Assembly: GCA_021613335.1 (NCBI GenBank)
Contig: JAJTWR010000272.1
Coordinates: 946,001-1,010,000 of the forward strand
Reading direction: 5' to 3'
DNA length: 64,000 bases
Source: Whitmania pigra
Lineage: Eukaryota > Annelida > Clitellata > Hirudinida > Haemopidae
Below the pieces are notes generated by a model. That model did not search any database. It had not been told where the DNA came from and saw nothing but the letters and a program-made list of their open reading frames with translations. Both the position numbers and the translations under genes were made by a program. Shown here piece by piece: positions 11,208-22,078 of this stretch. Position 1 is the first letter of the stretch; each line of letters opens with the position of its first letter.

Positions 11208-14200
11208 TTAAATCCGTTTTGCAGACCTTTTCATATTCCAGTTTGAATACTTTGTGAATGCCTTTTCCAATATTAGATTGATGTGATGGCAGCACTAAAA
11301 AATGCAAAACATTTAGACTTACAAATTTTCTGTCTCGTTGTTTTTGCCCGATGATCATGATATAAATCACTTACGTCATCCGCCTTACGAAGTTTTGCCA
11401 TTTTTTCTGAGAAGGCCTGGACTTTGCTCTTTTGGAACTTTCGAAGACACTCCTCCATACGAGTGGCCTGAATTAAAATAAATAACAACAACACTTAAAT
11501 AAATAATTCCTTGAGTTGCTTAGCATGCCCACGACATCTTTAAATCCATAAATATACCAACCTTTTCCTCGAGCTCTTTGCAAGTGATCGGAAAACAGCC
11601 CCAAAAGTGTCTCAATAGCTCCGTCAAGCCTGAGAACATGGATTTGAATTCTGGGAGCAATTCCTTCGGTACAGTGTCAGCTGGTTTAAGAATTAACATT
11701 TAAATATTATCGAGCTTGAGGATATGGATGATAATAAGAAACATGATCAACTGATATTGTAGAAAAGCATTACCATTGGATTGTTGAGCAGACGTATCCT
11801 GCATTAGGGAGCCAGCCGGTGATAACTCTTTCACAACAACATTGAATGCAGCCTCTGGATTGAAGGGCAGCTGTAATTTCACTTCAAAGTTGTCGAAACT
11901 GCATTTCATCCGAAATTAAAGCTAAATGTTCACAAATTTAACTTCGCTCACCTGATGGGCCGATGTTGGTTTCCATGCCATGACGTCGTGCGCAAACACC
12001 CGGGCAGCCTCCATCAATTCATTGGTCGTGTTGTAGGTGTAGGCCGTGAGAGGCATCGGCCCGTGCATGTAGGCGTCGGTTTTGGTCAACTTCAGGGGCC
12101 GGCCGACGGGACCCTCGTCATCGTCGTTGAAAAGGTCGTTCGGTTTCCTTTTAACCCCTTTGGTCTGAAACAGTTGCGATGTTAGAACCCGTCTCGTAGA
12201 AAATACAACCCGTAAGAAGCAAACCTCATTCTTTTCGGTGGGATCGGTCATCGAAGAGTTGTCTGTCTTGGATGGGCGGTCAATGGAGTTGAGAACCATG
12301 GTGGAAAAGTGGTTCAATCTTTTAACCAGCGCCGTGTTTGCTGAGAGGGAGCTCTCTTTTTTGGGCAATTCTTCGGCGTTCGCGCAGCTCTGAAAATGAA
12401 AATAGAACGTGAACTTTAAGATCATTAAAAAATGATTACTGATAAGCAATTTCTATTGTCAATGTATCATGCATCAGCGCTTTTTCACGGTAAATGTATT
12501 TATCAAGCATATAAATGTTTCGGTCCTATTTAAAAACAGTGTTTTAAACCTCGTCTGGCATGAGATCCGAAATGTTTTGTATCTTCCTCTTTTTTCCTTT
12601 GATGGTTAAAAACTGCTCTCTCTTCAATCCTGCAATGAGGCATCATTTCAAATTAAATTTCTTAATGTGCAGCAAAACATAAGTAACTCATAAATAATAA
12701 ACAATGAAAATTAATACGGAGATGACACAATTGCTATGTAACATGACCGTCGTCCAGACTACGGGAATGAATTACAATAAGTGGCAAATAAATAAACATA
12801 ACGAGGTTAAACAACGGTCATATTACTATAAATATTATTATTTTCATTATTATTATTATTATTACAATAAGACTGATGATAATCATCATACTTCTTTCAT
12901 CCTCCTCCATACATCCTGCAAACAAATCCTTGCTGTTGATGTCAGTCTTGTCCAAGTGGAAGTAGTGTGACTTGAAGAACTCCGACCAGAACTGACTTTC
13001 AGACACCCTATCGGGAACCAACTCCTCGTACTTCCTCTCGACTGAAAATAAGTTTCGAGAGATGAATATTAAACAATGCCTCAACTAATAAATAATAAAT
13101 TATGTGTCAATTAATAAATATTAAATGATGTTTCAATCAACGTATATTAAAAGATGCTTCAATCAATAAATAACAAAAGATGCTTCGATTAATAAACATG
13201 AAACAATGTTTTAATCAATAACCATTAACTAAAAAATTCTAGACACTGGCAACATCTCGAGCTATTCATGTTTTGCGAAATCCCACTCAACCTAGTGATA
13301 AGAGATAGCACAAAACTAGCAAGCTGGTTCGAGTGTCTGATTTTCAAGACAGACGAAAAAAAAATCTATTTGGAAAAATCAACTTTAAAATGTTACACAC
13401 CTGAGGGATAAGTTTTAAAAATGCTTTCGATGAGGTCAACTGTCAAGGTGTATTGGAGTCCATTTGAGGCTTCGATCTCCCTGCTGGCGTCTGCCTGTTG
13501 CAACCCAGAAAAAGTTTGGCGATCAGTGCCTTAAAATCATAGTTTAATAATACCAAAAATAGGCCTTACCAAGAATCTCCCTGACACTCCCACTTCTTGT
13601 TTTGAGATTTCTCCCACTTTAGGCTTCTGATAATGTACAAATTGTTTGATATTTATACTTATAAAATATCTGATATCATAAACTTAAGTGCTTTATTTCG
13701 TTATAATTTGAACTCACGCTCGTCCTGTTTGCCCAGAATTCGTCGGCAGATAGAATTCCTCCGACCACGAGGCTCTTGTACAACTGGAACAAATGTGGGT
13801 CTTCCTGAAGCATCCTGTTGGATTTTAAGTTTAAAGTCGAGGTAAGTTTCATCCAAAAGAATGGAGACTAAAAAAATTGTCAGAGAAACTAATGAATCTC
13901 TTCTAACCTGTTCTTTTCCTCGAGGTCATTGTTCATTTGCTTTTTGAACGTGTTGAGCATCTGCAAAAGGAGATCTTTGACAGCATCTCTGTCCCTAACT
14001 TGGGCCTCCCTTCCCTCTGGATTGTTGAAGTGGAATGTATGAGCCCCGCTGCTGTGCAAAACAATCTGCAGCTGCACTTTGTCTTTGGTGTCTGGTGATA
14101 TTTTCTGGGCTAAACGGTTTAATGAAGTTAGTGAGATTAATGTTGCAGATAATGTTATCAGTACCACCAAGTTTATGGAACAAGATGGCAAATAAATATT

Positions 14201-14557
14201 ACATAGTAGTTAAAGATTGCATCATAACATGAGTGTAATTGATGACTGAGAACATTCTATAAACTATTGCTTAATATTTAGATCTGTTAGCTAAAATTCC
14301 TTTAAAGTTGGAAAATTTTTCAGGAAATGGTAAAACTGATGCAGTAATTTCGCAACTTCCATACAAAATAAAATTCTTATTAAAAACTACAACAATCGTG
14401 TACCTTTTATGTCGGTGTAATATTGACTGATTGAGAGGGAACTTTTTCCTGAAGGCATCCAAGCAATCCGTTCCGAGAGAAGACATAGTGATCCGTCACA
14501 CTTTTTGTTTTTTACATTCGGTATACTTAATAAAATATCTTCCTTAGAGGCCGCCAT
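11208..14557 (-). CDS. GTF2H1: TFIIH core subunit 1 (p62)
   Basis: p62 is a structural subunit of the TFIIH core. It contacts XPD and XPB and, through its PH domain, docks activators and repair factors in transcription initiation and nucleotide excision repair. Thirteen exons on the minus strand join in frame to 535 codons, close to the human 548: 14557-14404, 14109-13908, 13814-13718, 13626-13570, 13494-13401, 13041-12892, 12629-12550, 12389-12225, 12164-11952, 11870-11774, 11680-11562, 11467-11375 and 11294-11208. The N-terminal PH part has [15 protein letters not shown] and [16 protein letters not shown]. The first BSD domain has [15 protein letters not shown] and SADEFWANR, and the second has [16 protein letters not shown]. 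Then come [29 protein letters not shown] and a basic end [12 protein letters not shown]. The start [10 protein letters not shown] lies upstream of a longer but wrong-frame ATG at 14486. Exon 10 uses the in-phase acceptor at 11871, not the upstream one. It lies head to head with the gene at 15290. Confidence 0.96.
13075..13235. repeat. degenerate minisatellite in GTF2H1 intron 5
   Basis: About five copies of a 33-36 base unit carrying (G)ATGCTTCAATCAATAAATA, AT-rich and diverged. Confidence 0.7.
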
Positions 14558-15289
14558 TAAACCTAATGATCTGAGAGACTTTGTATGTTTATTTTTGCAT
14601 TAACGACCTAGGTTGTTGTATAGGAGCATGACTACCAAAGATAGAGGTTCTTAAGTGGTTTTTTTTTATTACAATTTTATTGAGTCTAATAAAGTTTTTT
14701 ATTTGATTTTTGTTGTTTTGGCCGGATAATTTCAAAAATCATTGATTAAAACCTGAAATACACGAATTTAGCCAGTTTTGACAAGATTATATTACTTCTT
14801 TTTTGTGTTTTTAAATTTTTTTATTATAACGGTGAGATTAAACGTTTTCCCATTCGATACCAATTCATAAACACAGTTATACATTATATAACAAGTAACC
14901 ATTGTTTATCATTTAGTAGAGGATAAACTTGCATTTTTTTGCAGTAATAAATCATAAATTTTTTATAAAGCAAATTTTTAAACAATAAAAAACTAATGTT
15001 TAATATTACAAAACACGTCCACCAATTTAAAATTGGAAAATCAATTTCCATACGGTCTCCGACGAATACGTTTTTTTTTTGGAGTTTGTTTACCAGATGC
15101 ATTCTTCATTTTTCTCTGGAGTTTTTGAAATGACTATTGATGACGATTTATAACATATTAAGAAAATGTAATGTAATTAATTATTAGGCAAAGTTTCTGA
15201 TCGGTAGCGATAACTTAATCCTGTTTACCAGGGGGTTCTTAAGGTCTCATAGGATGCTTTTTAGAATACTTTCCATACACTAATTTTAA
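14558..15289. other. shared upstream region of GTF2H1 and the SR-rich gene
   Basis: This is the 732 bases between two divergent start codons. It is AT-rich with no recognised element, and presumably contains the promoters of both genes. Confidence 0.4.
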
Positions 15290-17654
15290 ATGGCAACAGA
15301 CAACATCATGTCCTGTCAAACATTGACTCTCATCGATGATAATTACTATAGCATTCGTAAATACATTGAATGTGTTTTTGATGATGGAGACCTAAGCGAA
15401 GCCGAATCAGAGAGTGAAAGCTCAAATACTGCTGAATCTTTCTTTGATAGAGTTACTTCAGAGCCAAGAGATGATGATGTATTAAATGCCAAAGATTGCA
15501 GTCCCAGTAACACTGACAAAAATGTGGCTTCTGAAGGAGCGCAGCTTAGTTCAGCAAACAGAAGCAATGATGATTCATCTTTAAACATAGCTTCTCAGCC
15601 ATCTGACAATGATTTACTGATGCTGGCATCAAAAAATGAAAAAGTAAAATTTAGCCTCAAGACTCCAAGGTCAGTGATTTTGAAACAGTCTCAAATGTGC
15701 TTAGAGGAACCGGAAACTTCTAAGGTACAACTTTTTGTGCCTGTTAGGACGTCGACAACATTCACGACTAAGCCGCTTAGAGACGAATCTTTAAGCTTGG
15801 ATAATGTGATAAATGATGATAGCAGGTGCAAAAGTACATCACCAAGAATTGAAGACAATTTAGAAAAAAGTTGCATTCAGAGCTCAAGGAGAACATCAAC
15901 TAGCTCATCTTCATCCAATTCTACTTCAAAAAAGAGGCACTTAGGTTCCAAAACAAAGTCAAGGTCAAAACTACATAGACTAAAGCATTCTCCCCATAAA
16001 ATATTTAACAACAAATTTAGAAACGCATCCTATAATAGAGAAAAAAATTATTCATCTAAGAGCAGCAGCAGCTGGAAAAGTTCAAACAAGCGAGAGTCGA
16101 GAAGAGGCACTCCCAAACATTCCAGGACGAGAACTAAACGATCAGAAAGTTCAGAAAGCGAGAGAATCATTGCGGCACAGTTTTTGCCTCCGTTTCAACG
16201 CAAAGACAACAGTGCTGGGAGCTCAGAAAGGAGAACGAAAGAAGCCAAGTTGAAAGAGGGAGACGCAGACGTCATGAGAACGGCAATCAATAAGAAAGAT
16301 CACCAGAACAAGACACCAACCCATGCGAAAGATTCCAACAAAGACCATCCCATCTCGAATTATCTTGAAAAACAGCGTAAGAAAAATGACTCAGAAATGA
16401 ACTCAAACACAATTTCTCCACCCGCCACATTCAACAGCGACGATGAAGACAGTGATACTCGCAAAAGTTTATTGACTTCGAGTCCTAATTCTGATTGTTT
16501 GTCTCAGCCTAATCCGAGAAGCTCTAACGACAAAAATCTTGGTTCTGATCGGACATATAATTTATGGAACATTGATCCGCTACTTGTAAACAGCATTCCA
16601 ACAGATGAAGATATTTTGATAACCCAGGACAAGGTCAAAGAACTTAAAATGTCCTTAAAAAGCAAAACTTCTGAATCCATGCCTGGTGACAAAATTTCAA
16701 ATAAAGTGAGGATTTTTGAGGAAGAGACTGGAGAAATTAAATTGTTTGAACCATCAGGTCTGAGTTATTTGAGAGCTAATCCAAAGTGTACTTGTGATGC
16801 AATGTTATTAAAAAGTGCCATTGGGTCTTTGGAAACGCACGAAGATGTTACATATTGTTTCGGTTTACTTTTGAGACGTTTGCGTAGGTTAACGACAATA
16901 TCTGAATCAGGATTGAACTCTAAAATGAACAAGTTTGTTAAAAAATTAAGAAACTTCTTGAAAATCGAGTTGGATTTTGACGAGACAGATTTGGAGTCTG
17001 CAGACAGTTTACTTTTGCAACACGATCGATGCGTGGTCCCTTCCTGTGAATCTACACGAGTCATTCAAAGTGAAGAGAATTCTACTGTTCATAAATCTAA
17101 CATTTTGAATCGGGATGCATTCAACACGAGATGTCGTAAAAGGGTGTCCATCGTCTCACCAGTTTCCAGTGGAACCGAATCAGAAAGCAATGTTAGTTTG
17201 CCATCTCCAATTTCATGATATTTTATCAAGCTCTAATTTGGACAATTTTATTTTAAATTATGCATCAATTAACGTTATTTAATTGTCCTATTATTTGTGA
17301 CAACAAAATTGCTATTTGATTCTGGAACTGTGCTTAAGGCACCATGCAGATGAGCCATTTTTTTTTTATTCACTTTAGGTTGATGATCTGCAAGTTATTG
17401 AGCAACAAATAAAAGCCGTTCTCAACCCGGCAATTCTCAGAAGTGAAATTTCAAAAGGTGAATATGAAGAAATTGTCAGAATGGTTGTTACTAAGGTACG
17501 TATACCATTTCTCTTGGAAATGTTGTAAACAAAATTGTGCATAACAGTTTGCCATTTTTAGGTTGGACAATGCAGGAAGAGGCTTTATAAATTTGACTGC
17601 ATCTCATTCCTTCACAAAACTTTGCAAGCAGTAAAAAGAAGAAAATTATCTTGA
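15290..17654 (+). CDS. Ser/Arg-rich acidic nuclear protein with SCAF/PHRF1-like C-terminal domain
   Basis: Exon 15290-17191 is long and open. It would stop at 17218, but a GTTAGT donor at 17192 in phase 0 joins exons 17379-17495 and 17562-17654, giving about 703 residues. The N-terminus is acidic (CVFDDGDLSEAESESESS). The middle is low-complexity, serine-rich and basic, with RSKLHRLKHSPHK, RRGTPKHSRTRTKRSESSES and many RS/SR pairs. A leucine-rich segment near residues 490-570 contains FGLLLRRLRRL and MNKFVKKLRNFLKIEL. The C-terminus reads IKAVLNPAILRSEISKGEYE, then EIVRMVVTKV. This resembles the terminal domain of the RNA polymerase II-associated SR proteins SCAF1 and PHRF1, which carry a K-x3-LKP-x6-I-x3-EYKEI pattern. 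No RING, PHD or RRM is visible. A link to Pol II or splicing is inferred from that domain and the RS content. Reading on to 17218 instead would give a 642-residue isoform without the domain. Confidence 0.72.
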
Positions 17655-18579
17655 TTTTGTCTCCAGCGTCACTAGTCAAGCTTTTGATTTTAAATGATAA
17701 GCTGACAAGTAGATCAAGGATTTGGTTTACTGTTTAATTTTATAGTGTTTTGCAAAAACAAAGTGCAGACAGGAATTTCTTGAATGTTGTCTTGCAATTA
17801 AGATTGAATCCTTGTGATCAGTTAGAATTTTATACTTGTAAGCATGTATTTCTTGGCTCACAGCTGACGCAAATGACCATCGCCAAATACCCATTGTGAC
17901 GAAAAGTACAGCGCCTTGTCAACTAGAGGCGTCCACTGCGTGAATGTAGTTACTGCATCACGCAAAGGCAATTCAGAACTAATAGTCGTTTAGAGTATCA
18001 ACGCAACGTTTTTGGTAGCCGTGGAGCCGCACCAACATATAAACCTAAATTTGAATAATAGAACTTTGTGGCTCTTAACTTCTGACTCAAGTTGATGCGG
18101 AACCTCTCCTTTGTATGGTTATTGAAACCCAACGTGGCATAAATAAATAGAGATCATTCAGTCGAGTCAGTAATGAGCGACAGCGAATGTCAAAAAACAA
18201 GAACAACTATCATATGACATTCGATAATCGCCCTCAAATGCCTATTTACAATGCGACAGAAACACGTTGCTTAATTCTGATTGGATGAGATTATTAAAAT
18301 GATGCAATCTTTAGGTGTATTCTTGCGCGATACTTTTATATTTAGACAAAAATTTGCAATTGTTTTATAATATCACAATTAAAAAAATGTTTTCATATTT
18401 ATACACAAATTAGTGCTTATATTTATAGATGAAACACAATGTTTTTGTAAATTTGATTAAGGTGTATTTATTGTGTCGGAGAGATACTTCATGCTCTTTG
18501 GCGACCTTATAAGCGCTTAGTTTCCGTGTCCTCAACAACCTCGTGCTTATTTCTCGCTTTAAACTCGTCTTTCTTAAGA
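17655..18579. other. intergenic, presumed ATF4 promoter
   Basis: No gene seen. A short open frame ATG at 18491-18520 (8 sense codons before TAG counting from the second) lies upstream of the two uORFs and would count as a further uORF if transcription starts before it. Confidence 0.35.
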
Positions 18580-18594
18580 ATGATGAGTTGCTAG
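18580..18594 (+). promoter_or_regulatory. uORF1 of the ATF4-like mRNA
   Basis: ATGATGAGTTGCTAG encodes only MMSC (or MSC from the second ATG). It lies 43 bases before the uORF2 start in the same 5' exon. In known ATF4 mRNAs a very short uORF1 allows ribosomes to resume scanning. Purine at -3 of the first ATG. Confidence 0.65.
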
Positions 18595-18637
18595 TTTGCC
18601 GCGTGTTTTAAACACGTAACTCTTCTAAATATTAATC

Positions 18638-18887
18638 ATGGCGTAAGTTTTTGTCTATATTTGTTTTCGCATTTAGTTTTGTGGTTTGCAGTTTGTAATT
18701 AATGTTCTTACGATGCAGGTTTTTTACCAACCTCGTTACTTTGAGAGGAAATGGAATCAGAATTACAGAGAATATTAGAGGGATCAATTCTCACAGATGG
18801 TCTGGGCGAGTTCATCTTCCCCAATGGAATGTTGGGAGTAGAAGATGTCTTGCTGGAGGAAGGTCTTATGGCATTGCTTCAGGCTGA
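18638..18887 (+). promoter_or_regulatory. uORF2 overlapping the ATF4-like start codon out of frame
   Basis: ATG at 18638 has A at -3 and G at +4, a strong context. After two codons' worth of sequence (exon end 18642, donor GTAAGT) it continues at 18719 as FFTNLVTLRGNGIRI and stops at 18887, about 57 codons in all. It overlaps the main ORF by 137 bases in another frame. In mammalian ATF4, uORF2 is 59 codons long and overlaps the main start, which makes it inhibitory unless eIF2 is phosphorylated. The arrangement here is the same in kind and nearly the same in size. Confidence 0.7.
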
Positions 18888-19688
18888 TGGGCAAATGAAC
18901 ACCAAAACACCATTCTCCTCTGATGACTTCTTCATTGCTATGCAATTGGACTCTAGTCCATTTGCTAATTTAGAAGGTAGAGTTTATAATTTGATCTTTC
19001 ACACTAACAATTTGTATATTTTGTGCATTGTTATTAAAATTAAAAATTTTATTAAATTGCAGAACTATTGAAGCAAGAACCTTCGGAGTTGCTAACAGAT
19101 ACTGAAAGTTCAGGTCTTTCTAGCCCCCTAAGTAGCTATGATAATAGGGAGGTTTCTCCAAGTGACTACACTGAAGGCATTCCAAAACCATATGTAGAAT
19201 TTAGTGGTTCAGTGGATACTAGCCCCAGGAGTTGTTATGAGTCTGTGGATGTCCCTACAAATTATTTGGTTGAAGATCCATGGGACTTAGAAAATGTGGA
19301 CTGTCGATTGCCCTGTAACTTCAATTGGGATAATTTTCAAAATGAAATGTTCTTGGATGAGAATACTTCTGTTGATGTTGTCTCTGAGTCTGCACCTGTT
19401 CTCAAGAAAAGATCAAGTTCTTCATCTAAGCCTCTCCCTGAAAAAGAGGCAAAGAAATCTGCTCTCAGAGGGGTCAAGAAAAAGACTTCCCAACTCAAGA
19501 TAAAAAGAGAACAGAATAAGGAAGCTGCTTCGAGATACAGAACGAAGAAGAAAGAGGAAGAATCCTGCTTGATGATCGAGTACGAAGATCTACTTAGACA
19601 AAACGAGAAGCTGAAACGAGTGGCTTTGGACAAGGAGCAGGAGGTCAAAGTTTTGAGGAAGTTGCTCAAGGATGTTCTCGGCAAATGA
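18751..19688 (+). CDS. ATF4: ATF4-type bZIP transcription factor
   Basis: Coding exons 18751-18976 and 19063-19688 give 283 residues. A 5' exon ending at 18642 is joined at 18719. The N-terminal half is acidic with hydrophobic residues, as in activation domains (FFIAMQLDSSPFANLE, DPWDLENVDC). A serine-rich patch, TESSGLSSPLSSY, is a possible phosphorylation site. The C-terminus holds a bZIP: basic region KREQNKEAASRYRTKKKEEE, carrying the N-x2-AA-x-RYR-x-KK pattern of ATF4/ATF5, then a leucine zipper with L/Y/V heptads up to LRKLLKDVLGK. The family drives the integrated stress response: amino-acid transport, redox and chaperone genes. The two upstream ORFs point to translational control through eIF2. 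The gene is tail to tail with F8A1. ATF5 is hard to tell from ATF4 in invertebrates, which usually have one gene for both. Confidence 0.9.
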
Positions 19689-19790
19689 GATTTTGGATTA
19701 TTTCACGCTGTAATCGACAAGACAATATTTTTGATCAGCTTTTTGTTTTCAGTGCTTTTGTTTCGCTTTGATTTCTTTCTGGTTTGATTG

Positions 19791-19796
19791 AATAAA
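19791..19796 (+). promoter_or_regulatory. polyadenylation signal of the ATF4-like gene
   Basis: AATAAA lies about 100 bases after the stop codon. The convergent F8A1 stop codon is at 19910, so the two 3' ends are close or overlap. Confidence 0.55.
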
Positions 19797-19909
19797 TTGT
19801 TTTACTTATTTCTTGTTTTAACCAGCTCACTAAAAGTGAATTACAAATCGTGAAAAAATGTCACATTATTTTTAAAATATGACAACAATTGTGAGCATGA
19901 CTCAGTTAT

Positions 19910-21600
19910 TCACTCCATGGTGTGGCCATATTGCTGTCCCTCGTTGTTGATTGTCTCCAAGACAAGGTGGAGGAGATGCACCTGGAGTGATGTGAGGTGT
20001 GGAGTTATCAATGACTCCAGCTGTTTCAAACTGCTGATGTTTTTGGCATGACAGGCCATCTGAACCACAATAAAGAGTGACTAATTTAATTAATATTAAT
20101 TAAGGATAACCCTGGTTTACCACGACGGATTGAACGAGCAGAAATAGTTCTTCCCCAAGGACGGATTTACTGAGGTCTTCATCTGAGGCGTTCCAAAGGT
20201 ATTTCTCCAGCAGTTGGCTGTGCTCTGGTCTTGTTCTTTGAGGGGCTGGCTACGATGACAAAAGACCAGAATGAACCATTTCATACAAAAACATGATTTT
20301 CTCCGCTAAGTAAGTTCTCTGACAAGCAATTGTAAGCATAAATTGAATTAAGAAGGGGTGCAAAAGTGGCAATAACTCTGATCCTCCACATACCTGAAGC
20401 AGCAAGAGCAACAGCAGCCTGAATATCTCGCACTGGGCCAAAATGTCTGCCACCGCGCCGATGGTCTTTTGCGCGCACGAGGTCGGACCTCTCTCCTTGG
20501 CGAGATAAAACATTTCGGTATATATCACCAGAGCTCCCTCATAATCCTCTGCGACGTTTTAGCAAAAGTTTAAGGGTCAACTCTATTGAGTTTTTCTAGT
20601 GGAATGATTTCTCTCACTTGTTTCAATTTTGGCAGCAGCAAGGAAATTCAAAGCATCTAGACATTCCATAGGATGCTAAAAGAAAGTGAGAAACCTGAAT
20701 AAAATTCTTAAACACAAAAAATGCAGAGATGTTCATTGTACTGCTTGACAAATTATAAAAAAACCATTAAGGAAAAACTGAGTACATGCTGGAGCAGTTC
20801 AGTGGCTCTTTGAAAATGTTGGATTGACTGGCTTGTTTTCCCGAACATCTTTTAAAAACGACAACAAATTACGTTCTCTAAAACTAAATAAATATCTCAT
20901 GCACAAAACCTATTATTGAGGTTAAGACTTTCATACTTTAAGAGCATTTCCAAGTTCTATACAAAGGGATGCAGCCAACGAATACTGCTTGTTTTCAAGG
21001 TAGATCTGTTAAAAATAAATGTAACAGTTATTATAATATAAATATATTATAAAAACAAGTCACATACTCTGATTGCATGGCTGTAGCAATTGATGGCAGC
21101 ATTGAGGTGTTCTTGAAAAGAGGGACACAATGTCTCCTGAATGGATCGTTCAGCCTGAACAAAGGACCTTGCAGCTTCTATCAGAGTTGAGGCTTCAGAA
21201 CACCAGTTGCCAAGAGTGTGCTCACACCTGGAAAGTCCATCTCATTACCAAATGAATTTGATATTTAAGTACATTATCAAGCTCCACCTTGCTTGTGCTA
21301 AATAACAAAAACCCGAATAATGTGGACAGCCATCAACTTTCAGCTGCTTTGCCAAGCGACCTGAAATCAATATTTTGGATTCAGAATTTGTTAGGGTCAT
21401 AATGGAATTATGTGTATTCATAAAACTCACCAAATTGTTCACTCCCTTCGAAGACGTTTGGTTTTTTAAGAAATTTTCTGAATAATTTAAAATAAACAAT
21501 TAATATTCCAAAAAAATAGATATGCATTTAAAATCAACAACTTTTTAAGTTTGTTTGATATATTTCTATATTCCTGCAAAACATCTGGAACACCCTCCAT
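19910..21600 (-). CDS. F8A1: HAP40, 40-kDa huntingtin-associated protein
   Basis: HAP40 is an obligate helical-repeat partner that wedges between the HEAT domains of huntingtin and stabilises it; it has also been linked to Rab5 and endosome movement. Ten minus-strand exons join to 320 residues (human 371): 21600-21542, 21477-21431, 21360-21288, 21227-21068, 21005-20937, 20848-20786, 20675-20618, 20548-20394, 20249-20121 and 20059-19910. Matching blocks in order: EYRNISNKLKKKFLKKPNV near the start, GRLAKQLKVDG, FCYLAQARCEHTLGN, EAARSFVQAERSIQE, LAASLCIELGNALK, IQHFQRATELLQ, DYEGALVIYTEMFYLAKERG, CEIFRLLLLLLLQ, HSQLLEKYLWNAS, EELFLLLVQSVV-like segment and HLLHLVLETI. The vertebrate proline-rich insert is absent, which accounts for the shorter length. 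Human F8A is intronless inside factor VIII; here the gene has nine introns, the likely ancestral state. It starts 478 bp from COX10 on the opposite strand. Confidence 0.93.
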
Positions 21601-22078
21601 CGTCAAAACAACTAAATGCTAATGGCTGAAAATCTAGTTGAGACACTTATTAATTTTACAATCTTTGACTAAGTCTTAGCATTTTATTAACAAAGATTTA
21701 ATTAATAATTAAATTTGACTCATTCGCAAACTAATAAAGTGATGTTCATCTATCATTTAAATGCATTTATGTGTTAGTTAAATTAATATTTTAAATTTTT
21801 AATCAAAACACAATTATTTCTATTAAGTATTATAGCAAATCCAGCAATGTTAGCAGAAGATTGTAGTAGAAATTTAAAACAACTTGCAATGCGTTAAATA
21901 ATGCAAATTACAAATAATTTAGCATATAAAGCAATTATTGTTAAATTATTGATAAAGCAAAAATAGGTTAAATAAGCTTCCCATAAATTTTGTAATTCTA
22001 TTGTTATTGAGGGTGGTCGATAATTCAGAGCCCTTGTGGAGTGCAATTCTTGTAATCCATGCAGCTGAAAATTAATTA
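21601..22078. other. shared upstream region of F8A1 and COX10
   Basis: This is the 478 AT-rich bases between two divergent start codons. No motif stands out. Confidence 0.4.

Noticed and set aside
14271..14486. Open frame starting [12 protein letters not shown] on the minus strand as the start of GTF2H1
   Set aside because: It is the wrong frame of the true first exon. The frame from 14557 gives the conserved ERIAWMPSG and YYTDIK blocks and joins exon 2 in phase.
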